Below, one piece after another: positions 21,425-31,903 of a DNA stretch of 64,000 nucleotides (position 1 is its first letter; every line of letters begins with the position of its first letter). A program made the position numbers and the translations under genes. The stretch is from Halichondria panicea (Eukaryota > Porifera > Demospongiae > Suberitida > Halichondriidae): NCBI RefSeq assembly GCF_963675165.1, contig NC_087377.1, positions 2,464,824 through 2,528,823 of the forward strand, given 5' to 3'. Under the pieces are notes generated by a model. It was not told the DNA's origin. It did no database searches and worked only from the letters and a program-made list of their open reading frames with translations.

Positions 21425-22114
21425 GCTAGTCATCAAACACGTTACCTAGGTCACCATAGTTAATGTGTTGTGTGGTGGCTATAATCATTATCAAGAGTTC
21501 ATGAACTCTTGTCATTATCAACACCCACACATTCTACTTCTCTAGATCTAATGGAAGTCTATAAACTTGCATATAGACGCCTTTTGAGTGGGCCAATAAT
21601 AATGATGTCTCTATAATCAAGGCATATAATCTTTTCAGTGCAGTTGGCAAACAACGAACGATTATATATATGGAATGGGCCTTGAATGGACTTGTTTTGC
21701 GACGGCATGTACTTGTACTTGCGCAATTTTATGTTTTGTGACGTTGACTCTTGTACCTATAGCTATGCTAATATTTATAATAGCAAGAATCACTACGTAC
21801 ATGTGCACGATTGTTTCTCTTATAAGTTATTAGCAATTGCAAAGCAATGAATTGTTGAAAAAAAGTTACTGCCTAATGAAAGGCAAGACTGCTGCGGCGC
21901 CTACAGCTCAATACTGATAGTGCACTAGCCTCGATCCCAGGCCGCACTTCCCACTTCCCTAGTGATGAAGGAATCGATCTTAGATCATGTTTGCCATAAA
22001 TACTGCAATTTGATTGGCTAAAGGAAGTGTTCTACCAACTTAGAAAATCATATACTTATTTAGATCATGTTTGTCATAAATACTGCAATCTGATTGGTTA
22101 GAGGAATGTTCTAT

Positions 22115-22200
22115 CCAATTTAGAAAATCATGTACTTCAATAGAAAATCATGTACTTCAATAGAAAATCATGTACTTCACTTAGAAAATCATGTAGCAAA
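22115..22200. repeat. Tandem 'tagaaaatcatgtactt' repeats
   Basis: Four near-identical 20-bp units in a row, followed by a degenerate fifth. They are embedded in a larger region with repeated 'gattggcta' words. Copy at +23,200. Confidence 0.75.
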
Positions 22201-22756
22201 GATTAGATAAGAACATTCAAATCTGATTGGCTAAATACTCATGGTTGCTATGATCTAAAATGCTTAGACACTGTTTAGGAAGTTTCCACATGATTTAGAA
22301 GTCTGTCCTCAGGGCTAGTAGAACCCTCACTGCGTTCGGGATACTACAACCAGCCCTTTGGGCTTCTAAATCATGTAGAAACAGTTTATATCCCATTGCT
22401 ACGTTGTTGCCAAGTGCAATATGCAGCATAATGCACTGCTGAAAGTCACAATGCACTAACCGCAAAGTCATAATGCATAACCACAAAACGCCCCTCTGCC
22501 AATTAGACAGACAATTAAAATTATCATGAGAAATTAATAACAAGTATCAAAGTAAAGCCATGCAGGAATGTTCAGGTCGAGCCACGCCTAACTAAGCCAC
22601 GCCCAACTAGTTCTCGACCTTGTGATGCATGTCAATTCTGTTTCACCATAGCACTAGAAGCAGCTCTTTTTGCTGGGGGCTTGAGCTGTCTTGCAGCAGT
22701 GTAGAGGCGAGCTTCTTGGCTTGGTTGTGATGCCGAGGATAGAACACGTGGAGGGT

Positions 22757-23650
22757 TGTTCGATAGTCTCGCACCAGCCCCGATTAAAAATAGTTATTTA
22801 CTGATTCAGTCCGTATATCAGAGGAGTAGGAAGATGTTTTTGTAAGGGGGTGCTTTACAAATCTGGGGGTCCGGGGGCTTGCCCCAGGAAAATTTTGGCA
22901 CTCTACATTCCCGGAGATTAATTCTGAGCAAATTTGGTATAAAATTATCAGTATCAAAATTTTTATGCTATATACTTTAAATCTATTAAGTGGGTATGAA
23001 TATACAATAAAAAAGATTGCATTGCATGTGTCATTGTACTTCGGAGGAACGTTTCAATCTTCGCAGTGAATGTTTTAACTACAGCATGTCTATTTTAGGA
23101 TCCAATTACACTTGATCTATAGTCTAGCTACCCTCTTTAGTAGCTGTTCATGGCTACCATTGATGTCAAAAATGAGAGGAGACTTGCTTGTTGCAGATTC
23201 GCAATGTGCTTGCTCGAGATATCTACGATGTGGTTCATCTAGCTGACCTTTGTACTGTGTACGTAACTATGCTAGTATAGCTAGCTAGCTAGCTAGCTAC
23301 TAGCTGGACTTCTAGCTAGCTGCTTCATGGAGCAAGTAGGTAAGGTAGCTTGAGATAAGGGGGTGCTCCAGCACCCTGAGCACCCGTGCTTCCTACGCCA
23401 CTGTATATATCCTAGGTGATGTCAATTCTGATGTTCAAATGACTGTTTTGCTGTTTTTGCAGTAAATAAATCAGTTGTTGACTGGTTGCCTAGTAATTAT
23501 GGTTTATAAACAACCTCAGCCTCGGGCTGCGCCCTCGGCATTGGTTGTTTATAAGCCATGATTACTAGTCAACCAGTCAATAACTATAACTTATGGACCT
23601 AGCGTTCAAATAGAAAACAATTGGGGCTGGCTGTGCGAGACTAGTTGTTC
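22757..23650. mobile_element. Nested inverted-repeat element
   Basis: The outer arms 'tagtctcgcaccagcccc' and 'ggggctggctgtgcgagacta' are inverted. Inside, 'tatcagaggagtaggaag' and 'cttcctacgccactgtata' form a second inverted pair around 22815-23410. A C/G-rich 'gggggtccgggggcttgcccc' lies between. This looks like one DNA element inserted into another. No transposase frame survives. Confidence 0.5.
23474..23584. repeat. Long hairpin with ~38-bp arms
   Basis: The arm starting 'ttgactggttgcctagtaat' is mirrored by the arm ending 'gattactagtcaaccagtca', with a short GC-rich turn containing 'gcctcgggctgcgccctcgg'. The arms also include the mirrored 'ggtttataaacaacc' words. It is non-coding and repeated at +23,200. 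Confidence 0.7.
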
Positions 23651-23781
23651 GAGCAGAAGTAACACTGAGCTGTTTCTTCGCAGCAGTAAGTTTAGTAGCC
23701 ACATCCACCTAGTCATTTTCATAGCTACTATAATTAAATCTGTGCGCTGCTATTTTTAGAACATACGTTTTATCTCTACAG

Positions 23782-26700
23782 TTCAACCACATGAGACGAT
23801 AGTGACAGCGACTACAGCTCAGTTGAGTCAAGAGCGCTCGGATGAAGCTCTTCTCCAGTTGTCTACTGAGATTGCTGTCTATGACAGATACAAGCACAGG
23901 CTGGGCCTCAGTAATGCTGAGATTAGTGCTATCGATCGGACTGTTGATAACATCCCAGGGAGGTTTCACGCTGCTCTAAAGAAGTGGAAGAGTAAAAGCA
24001 TCATTCTCGACTATCCATCCAATTCAACAGCTACTTACGATCGATTAGTGGAAATTGCCTCAGAGATTGAGGACGGAGGGGCAGTTCGCAGCATTCACAA
24101 GGCCTGTGTGGAGCATACCAGTGAGTTACCTACTGAATGATCACTTTCACCATTACCTTTGTGAGCTTGCTCGTGTATAATTATAGTGCCACGATAATTA
24201 TAGTGAACTCTGTACAGCATTCTAAATGTTGGCGACATAATTATGATTGTACTGTCAATGTCATTGGTATACAGCTCTCTCCTTGCATGTTTCCACGCTT
24301 TTTGGTGCTTTTCCTGCCCAGTCCTGTAACTTTTTACGGCTCTGCTATAATGCAGCCATTAATTTTAGACTTGAACTTTTGGCAAGTATTTTAATAAAGA
24401 TTACGTCATTATTAACTTTTTGGCTTTGTGTTCCAACCTCCTCTGGTATTACATAACCAGTGTACACAGTGTTTACTTCCTCTGCCCACAATCACAGCAG
24501 AACTCTTACAACCGCATCGCCTGTCTAATCATAGATTGAATAGCGGAAGTAGCGTCACGTGACATTTTACATTGAATTTGCAGCATGGCACCAGAGAGCC
24601 TTTGATGTCAATCCGTGTTACGGTTGCTCAACACGCAGGAAACGAAATTAATGTTTCATGAATTATGATCACTATAAAAGATATTCAGAGCCCCCCTAAA
24701 ACGTTTTTTCTCATGCCCCCTAATGGTGAGCTTCAGTTAATTGGAAAATAAAAAATACATTTTTGTGAAGATAGCTAGAGGTACAAAACGTTCTTTGTCA
24801 CGCTATGAAATCTTTATGTACTTAGAATGCTTCTAGTATAGCTAAGACTGTGCAACTCATCGGTGTACTGTGTCCCATAATTATGGTTTCAAGTGTCAGT
24901 TGGAAGTGCAAGTTTAGTACAAATGCAGTATAATCTAGCAGACAGTCGAAGGTACTCAACGTTAGATACATAGCCCCCCCCGGCGTAATGCAGATATAAT
25001 TCAAGGTAACTTCAATCCCTCTGCCTATTCAATCTATTGTCTAATATACATTGAAGGTTGCTATCAGGGGATCCACTTTGGAATTTTAGCACTATATACA
25101 GGTCAATCTTGATTAAATTAGCTAGCTTCAGTCTAAATGATTTGAGTATACATAGCTTGATCGTAACATTGTGTAATTACAACAACTGTAAGTGCGGGAC
25201 TCTTGTGTATGACTGTTATATTGTCATATCCTCCTCACAGGTAATGCAGTGACTCCACTAGCCACTCCACACACAACCACTCAGTCAGGTAGCAGATACT
25301 GTGCATTGGTTTGTATTGTCAACATTACATCTGTATACGGTTCTAATAGGAAATGATGTCATCAGTTAACAATGTATGTTTCATCTGTACAGCTCATGAG
25401 ACGACAGCGACTGCAGCTCAGTTGAGTCGTGAGTGCTCCGATGAAGCTCTTCTCCAGTTGTCTACTGAGATTGCTGGCTATGACAGATACAAGTACAGGC
25501 TGGGCTTCAGTGATGCTGAGATTGGTGCTATCGATCGGAGTCCTTCCATCGTTGATAACATTCCAGGGAGGTTTCACGCTGCTCTAAAGAAGTGGAAGAG
25601 TAAAAGCATCATTCTCGACAATCCATCCAATTCAACAGCTACTTACGATCGATTAGTGGAGATTGCTACAAAGATTGAGGACGGAGAGGCAGTTCGCAGC
25701 ATTCACAAGGCCTGTGTGGAGCATACCAGTGAGTTACCTACTGAATGATCACTTTCACCATTACCTTTGTGAGCTTGCTCGTGTATAATTATAGTGCCAC
25801 GATAATTATAGTGAACTCTGTACAGCATTCTAAATGTTGGCGACATAATTATGATTGTACTGTCAATGTCATTGGTATACAGCTCTCTCCTTGCATGTTT
25901 CCACGCTTTTTGGTGCTTTCCCTGCATGCCCAATCCTATAACTTTTCACATTGCAAGTGCATGTGTTTGTTGGAACTTGATTTCTAGTGTGAAGGGATTA
26001 AGCTTATAATTAAGGGAACCACTTGGGAATGATGCAATGAGCGGCTATATAGGGGAGGCTAGCTTGTTCGCTGTAAAAGCTGGCACACGCAAAGTAATCA
26101 CGCGTGACATACGTAATAATTGTACAAGTATAAAAATTATAGTCAATGTAAGTTCAGTATTCTAAAGTGGTTGAGTGTATATATAGCCTTACAGTTGTAT
26201 TGTGTACATACATGGTCTCGTATGTGGTGTATAGTTCAGAGTATTATAAGCTACTACGTGCGTTACATTGTCATTGTAAGGTACTTTGATCTGTACAGTT
26301 CAACCACATCAGACGATAGTGATAGCGACTGCCGCTCAGTTGAGTAGTGAGTGCTCGGATGAAGCTCTTCTTCAGTTGTCTACCGAGATTGCTGGCTATG
26401 ACAGATACAAGCTCAGGCTGGGCCTCAGTGATGCCAAGATTGACGCTATCGATAAGTGTCCTTCCATGGTCGATAATATCCCAGGGAGATTTCTCGCTGC
26501 TCTGAAGATGTGGAAGAGTAAAAGTATTCTCGAAATGTATCCATTGAATTCAACAGCTACTTACGATCGATTAGTGGAGATTGCCTCAGAGATTGAGGAC
26601 GGAGAGGCAGTTTGCAGCATTCACAAGGCCTGTGTGGAGCATACATGTGAGTTACAAATGTACCTAGTTTATGATCACTTTGACCATTACCTTTGTGAGC

Positions 26701-26867
26701 TTGCTTGTCAGTACAGTAGTGCCATGCAATAGTGAATTGTATAATTATAGTAAGAACAGCATTCCAAGTGTTTGCAATACACACTGTCAAAATGGTATTG
26801 GATATATACTGCAAGTGTAGGTTTGCTAGTTGCTGACTCTTGTGTCTCCCTCCCTCCTCATGCAGGA
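23782..26867 (+). CDS. Orphan array of three Death-like exons, unit 1
   Basis: Exons are 23782-24120, 25241-25288 (linker reading GNAVTPLATPHTTTQS), 25393-25728, 26299-26646 and a terminal exon from 26866. All internal exons are phase 1 at both ends and join in frame into about 350 residues containing three Death-like domains (signatures LGLSNAEISAID, LGFSDAEIGAID, LGLSDAKIDAID). No start codon, GTPase or Ig exon precedes them; upstream sequence is transposon DNA. The final Death exon ends in T and the next exon begins GA, giving TGA at the junction. The array may be a donor pool for exon exchange with the ROC-COR genes, the 3' part of a gene whose 5' end was lost, or exons spliced from far upstream. 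Confidence 0.6.
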
Positions 26868-27299
26868 CTGGAGGTCATGGATCAGTCAAGACCATCATAC
26901 ACTACCAACACTTAGACACTTAGGACAATGGCCTGGATTTATCTATTTTAAGTTTGTTTACTTGCTCTTGTTATTTATTTTGTGTGTGCAATTGAATTAT
27001 TCTCCTCTAGACATCCTCTCCATTGTAGTTGGTATGGGATCACTTCAGTTGCAGCGTCTTGTTAGAGTTAGTGTCTTTAGGGAAAGCAATAATTACGACC
27101 ATTACCTACTCACGGTGAATCTGCCAGCAGGTGTCAGTCTAGTACAGTACAGTGCAGTGCAGTGCATGCTAGTGGCGGTGCTATAGGATAAGAATGGATG
27201 AATGCATGAAAGGATGGAGGTGAGGGGAAATGCTTTGTAGAGACGGTACCTGTTATAGGCTCCTAATAATGATCTTCCACTGTTTTTGTTCATAATTAT
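26868..27299. other. Downstream of the Death array; no clear gene
   Basis: A segment starting after 'ctcctctag' near 27010 is open for about 60 codons (DILSIVVGMGSLQLQRL) but matches nothing known and has no obvious donor. It may be part of a 3' UTR. Confidence 0.3.
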
Positions 27300-27621
27300 G
27301 CACCTATCAATGTGTTGCCCCACTACCCCCCCCCCCCCCCCCCCCCCGGGACATACGAGGGGATTTGACTCAATTTGACCTGACATTTTGGCCCCATACT
27401 GGGGGATTTGGCCTGGCTTTGCGTAGTAAAGACTGCTTTTATAGCCTGTTTTTATGCAGGCAACTGCTTGGGGCTTAAAACCCCCCTGTTGACTGGGGGA
27501 TTTGAACACAGAATCCTCCCCCACCTGGGGGAATTTGACCTGAGGTATGGTCAAATCCCCCATATAACCCCGACCACTCCCGGGGGGGCCGGGGGGGGTG
27601 GGGCAACACATTGATAGGTGC
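27300..27621. mobile_element. Complete 322-bp MITE with 24-bp inverted ends and ATTAT target duplication
   Basis: The left end 27300-27323 (gcacctatcaatgtgttgcc...) is the exact reverse complement of 27598-27621. The element is flanked by ATTAT on both sides (27295-27299 and 27622-27626), a clean 5-bp target-site duplication. The interior holds long C and G runs and repeated 'gggggatttg' words, so the minus strand shows a spurious long open frame. Related incomplete copies are at 18150 and 7680. Confidence 0.8.
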
Positions 27622-27626
27622 ATTAT

Positions 27627-28160
27627 TTCCCGATAGTACTGCTTGCCCATGTGTTAGACTTTATTGGTGGAGGGTGCTCAATATTGAGCAACCATACGCT
27701 AGCTGAGTTGGCATGGGCTGAGAGATTTCCCTATGTCATGGTATTTTAAACTACAGTATGGTATATACCATATAAGGCCAAGGATTAGCTTGAGGTTCGC
27801 TTGGTAAATGTCGCTTGCACCTATAATAAGTGTGTGTATGGGGGGGGGGGTAGATATGTGTTACTGGTGGTGCCAGTAATATCTTTATACGTACATGCAT
27901 GTATGGACATGTGGGACTATTGGAGGTCTGACCTTTCACTAATTATGACCTTTTAATGACATTCTACCAAATTGCTTGATAGCTTATTGTAGCTACAATT
28001 ACTGATAATTGTACTTCCTCAAAGCATTCCACTAGAAAAGGGGATGATCTTTGCTTTGTTTACTGTGAAAGGGGACACCTCTCTGAAAAGGGGGAGGATC
28101 TGAGCAATGTTTACTGATAAACAAGGCTGAAAGGGGCGAAATTTCCATAAACTATTCTTT
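27627..28160. other. No gene; spacer before the satellite
   Basis: It contains a run of about 10 G near 27840 and a segment at about 27915-27970 that is closely matched in inverted orientation by the filler at the duplication junction (34003-34053). No exon was found. Confidence 0.4.
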
Positions 28161-29538
28161 ATGTGTGGTCCCACTGTGTGCACTGTAGCTATAGTGTACA
28201 GAGCCTATAGTGTGGTCCCACTGTGTGCACTGTAGCTAGTGTACAGAGCCTATAGTGTGGTCCCACTGTGTGCACTGTAGCTAGTGTACAGAGCCTATAG
28301 TGTGGCCCCACTGTGTGCACTGTAGCTAGTGTACAGAGCCTATAGTGTGGTCCCACTGTGTGCACTGTAGCTAGTGTACAGAGCCTATAGTGTGGTCCCC
28401 ACTGTGTGCACTGTAGCTAGTGTACAGAGCCTATAGTGTGGTTCCACTGTGTGCACTGTGTGCACTGTAGCTAGTGTACAGAGCCTATAGTGTGGTCCCA
28501 CTGTGTACACTGTAGCTAGTGTACAGAGCCTATAGTGTGGTCCCCACTGTGTTTACACTGTAGCTAGTGTACAGAGCCTATAGTGTGGTTCCACTGTGTG
28601 CACTGTAGCTGGTGTCCAGAGCCTATAGTGTGGTCCCACTGTGTACACTGTAGCTAGTGTACAGAGCCTATAGTGTGGTCCCACTGTGTGCACTGTAGCT
28701 AGTGTACAGAGCCTATAGTGTGGTCCCACTGTGTACACTGTAGCTAGTGTACAGAGCCTATAGTGTGGTCCCCACTGTGTTTACACTGTAGCTAGTGTAC
28801 GGAGCCTATAGTGTGGTCCCCACTGTGCGCACTGTAGCTAGTGTACGGAGCCTATAGTGTGGTCCCCACTGTGTGCACTATAGCTAGTGTACAGAGCCTA
28901 TAGTGTGGTTCCACTGTGTGCACTGTGTGCACTGTAGCTAGTGTACAGAGCCTATAGTGTGGTCCCACTGTGTACACTGTAGCTAGTGTACAGAGCCTAT
29001 AGTGTGGTCCCCACTGTGTTTACACTGTAGCTAGTGTACAGAGCCTATAGTGTGGTTCCACTGTGTGCACTGTAGCTGGTGTCCAGAGCCTATAGTGTGG
29101 TCCCACTGTGTACACTGTAGCTAGTGTACAGAGCCTATAGTGTGGTCCCACTGTGTGCACTGTAGCTAGTGTACAGAGCCTATAGTGTGGTCCCACTGTG
29201 TACACTGTAGCTAGTGTACAGAGCCTATAGTGTGGTCCCCACTGTGTTTACACTGTAGCTAGTGTACGGAGCCTATAGTGTGGTCCCCACTGTGCGCACT
29301 GTAGCTAGTGTACGGAGCCTATAGTGTGGTCCCCACTGTGTGCACTATAGCTAGTGTACAGAGCCTATAGTGTGGTCCCACTGTGTGCACTATAGCTAGT
29401 GTACAGAGCCTGTAGTGTGGTCCCTATACTGTGTGCACTGTAGCTAGTGTACAGAGCCTATAGTGTGGTCCCCACTGTGTGCACTATAGCTAGTGTACAG
29501 AGCCTATAGTGTGGTCCCCACTGTGAGCACTGTAGCTA
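28161..29538. repeat. ~46-bp satellite with 467-bp higher-order repeat, unit 1
   Basis: About 30 tandem copies of a 45-47-bp unit whose core is 'agcctatagtgtggtcccac' followed by 'tgtagctagtgtacag'. Variants (gtgtacactg, gtgtttacactg, gtgcgcactg, ggtgtccag) recur in the same order after exactly 467 bp: the segment at 28553 repeats at 29020. The array thus has a higher-order period of about ten units. The unit length is near 45, so one minus-strand frame stays open; this is not evidence of coding. Confidence 0.9.
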
Positions 29539-29777
29539 TACGTGGTGGACTAATATGGTTTGCATTTCAATTGTAGTGAATGTGGGCTGTCTAGTCATCA
29601 AGTCTGTGGAATGTGGGGGATGAGTGGTGGTATGCGCTTAACCAATTTCATTGAACCATGTTAAGTTAAGTATAAACACGTTTACTAGTGATACTCATTT
29701 GAAAGCTCTCAATGAGACGAATCTTATAATACCCATATCATCACACCCTCACACAACACACACCCGCCCACACACAG

Positions 29778-30327
29778 GCACTGGGCATACTACTGTTCAA
29801 GCTGTGCTTCATGGATACTCCATTTGGTGACAACCCTCTAGCCATGGTCAGTGCTCAGTACAGCATTCCTGAAGACTCTCCCTACACACAAGACCTGCAC
29901 AACTTGAGAGGTAAGACCACACCCACACACACAATCCTAGTGAAATGTAGCCAGGTTTATGCATAATTATGTTAACTCTAAGCCTATAATTATAAAGACT
30001 ATTGATAGTGAGTTTTTTCTTTGTGAAATGGACCTGTTTTCAGAGCTAACTTTGAGAACACACACTAGCTACAGGTGCTATGATATTCTGCCAGCCTCAA
30101 GTGTATTGCTCTATTATTATAATGATACGTATAATTATTGTCCCCTTTGTAGGCATCATCTGTTGACCTCTGACCCTGAGCTGCGTCCCAGTATCTGGCA
30201 AGTGTGTGAGGTGGTGTCCAGGATCACAGGAACCACCAACCATGTCACTAAAATGTACTGGGACGAAGCTCAGAGTCAGAGGTCAACAATAAGCTCTATA
30301 TTTATATACCATTGGATTCGTTCTTAA
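29778..30327 (+). pseudogene. NAK-family kinase (AAK1/GAK-like) C-lobe fragment, unit 1
   Basis: The exon at 29778-29910 reads ALGILLFKLCFMDTPFGDNP followed by QYSIPEDSPYTQDLHNL. After the intron, 30153 onward reads HLLTSDPELRPSIWQVCEVV. This is the end of the protein-kinase C-lobe as found in the AAK1/BMP2K/GAK group, kinases that act in clathrin-coat assembly. Joining at the only clear donor and acceptor gives a stop after four residues, so a one-base change is needed. The N-lobe, catalytic HRD and DFG parts are absent; a satellite array occupies the upstream DNA. This is a truncated, frameshifted fragment. Confidence 0.7.
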
Positions 30328-30506
30328 AAAGCGCTTCTATCTGTATGCTGTAGAGCTGATAAGCTCCAACCAGCTAACAGTTAGCTGTTTTCGTAGCCTT
30401 AAAATTGTTACTAAACGCAATAATTATTAATGCTTGCCTATTTCTAGCACTACGGTACCTCCATGTACTACATGTACTACATGTATAATTATTTTTTATT
30501 GTGCAG

Positions 30507-31384
30507 CTAAAAGGTGTCCTCATAAATAGAACACAAATAGAAGATTGGATTAAAGGTACGTTTTTGCACATGAATTATTATTGGCACACACCACCCACGC
30601 ACTGCACACATGTTTACGGCCTCACACACACACACCCCCACACACACCCACTCCACACATCACACAGGCGAGACACAGACATACACATGACTCGTCACTA
30701 CCACCATTCGTGTTTCCCTATGATCTCGGTTACAAGAGGAACTTATCTCAAGTCATTAATTGGTCTGGGCGTAGTCAGGGCAATGGCCTCGAGTGGCAAG
30801 TGGCCAAAGGATGTTTAGAATTTTCACTGACTGTTGAACAATTAGAACAAAAGAAACTCAAGCGAAAGCAAGCAGTAAGTCATTGACACGTATTGTATTT
30901 TTTTATTAAATTGTTGCGTTTGTCCTAGGTGACTTGCCGAATTAAACAAGATTATTCTGGTTCTAGTTGCCCTTTAAACTTTGGACTCTTGCTGTGTCTG
31001 TGTACCCCACGCTTTGAACCAAAGATCAAGGTTCAAGAGGGTGATGTGTTCAGTGTCACGCGATGGGGTCGGTACTGGGTCTATGGTGACAAGACGCTAT
31101 CAGAAGGTTCGTAGATAATAATTTATTACTTTGATTTGCAGAGGCTAGCTATTCTTTGATGGTCGATATCTTCAATTAGGATTGTCCAATTACAAATCTA
31201 AAGGACTATAATAGCAAGAGTTCAATGAACTCTTGATAATAGATGTCACTTAGCGATTGCTTGCAGGCCTAAACTTCTAAATGTTTTCGTAGCTAAATTT
31301 AAGCGGCCATAACTTGTATGTGTTGCAAACATCCGATTCCCCAAAAATAATCGATAAAAAAGTTTATTATACATCCCCCACATG

Positions 31385-31419
<35 letters not shown>

Positions 31420-31612
31420 ACACACACACACGCACACACACACGCACACAGCTCTGTCTGAGAAAGGTGTGGTGGTGCGTGGATGGTTCCCTCGTTCCTG
31501 CGTGGTTGCCATAGATACCAGTGATGACTCAGAGGAGGTCACTTCAGATGACCCGGGGTCAGAGGTCAAATCAAAAGTCGTCAAGAGGAGAAAAGAACAA
31601 TCGAAACAATGA
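30507..31612 (+). pseudogene. ZDHHC6: ZDHHC6-like palmitoyltransferase C-terminal fragment, unit 1
   Basis: Four exons (30507-30555, 30668-30874, 30929-31106, 31452-31612) read LKGVLINRTQIEDWIK, FVFPYDLGYKRNLSQVINWSG, GNGLEWQVAKGCLEFSLTVE, QDYSGSSCPLNFG, RYWVYGDKTLSE and VVVRGWFPRSCVV, in the order found at the C-terminus of ZDHHC6 (its SH3-like tail). The DHHC catalytic domain and the transmembrane segments are not upstream. Exon 1 ends in phase 1 but exon 2 is open only in phase 0, so one frameshift lies at this join. The later joins agree and the last exon ends with a lysine-rich tail and TGA. ZDHHC6 is an ER S-acyltransferase; this copy cannot be catalytic. Two of its introns end in CA tracts. 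Confidence 0.75.
31376..31451 (+). repeat. (CA)n tract forming the last ZDHHC6-like acceptor
   Basis: A CA repeat with CG interruptions runs directly into 'cgcacacag' and the final exon. Confidence 0.75.
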
Positions 31613-31903
31613 ACTGTAGAACAATAATTATAGCTGATGATGTTAAACAATGGAAAATATGGGTAAGATATGATTATAATTATGACCAGGCGGAGTACAT
31701 GTACTAGCACTAGCACTAGCTCCATCTCGAGGCTACCGAGTTGATAGTCTGAAATACCCGCCTCAACCTAAAAGCTGATTTGACACAATCAGCTTCATTC
31801 CGGAAATACCTGAAATACAGAAAGCGGGTGTGGCACTTTGCTGAAAAGGGGCGAACTGAGACAAAGAAAGCTCAAGTGTGTCTATCAGTAAAGCTTCAAT
31901 ATA

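Larger units (their letters stand above)
21425..23781. other. Transposon-rich interval without a recognised gene
   Basis: It holds tandem 'tagaaaatcatgtacttcaa' repeats (about 22115-22195) with repeated 'aatctgattggctaa' words (21965-22240). A hairpin joins 'catgatttagaag' and 'cttctaaatcatg' (22288-22375). A larger element lies between inverted 'tagtctcgcaccagccccgatt' (about 22764) and its near-reverse complement (about 23622), with an inner element ending 'gcttcctacgccactg' (about 23388). An AGCT microsatellite lies near 23280. No open frame of note. Confidence 0.6.

Noticed and set aside
27102-27650. 182-codon minus-strand open frame
   Set aside because: It spans a MITE with long C/G runs and has no recognisable domain. 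It exists only because the element lacks stops in that frame.
28553-28738. Minus-strand open frame reading a repeated VGPHYRLCTLATV-type peptide
   Set aside because: The open frame is a by-product of a tandem repeat whose unit length is near a multiple of three. No splice or start evidence supports it.
28161-29538. CRISPR-like regular repeats
   Set aside because: Units are contiguous, about 46 bp, with no unique spacers, and the genome is eukaryotic. It is a satellite.
20401-31612. Processed retrocopies of TPRKB and ZDHHC6
   Set aside because: The fragments keep introns with splice signals, so they were copied as DNA.
20401-31612. Frameshifts as general long-read sequencing errors
   Set aside because: They are confined to truncated fragments (plus one in the hydrolase-like gene and one in the short Death gene) and are the same in both units, while long intact genes show none. 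Not fully excluded without reads.
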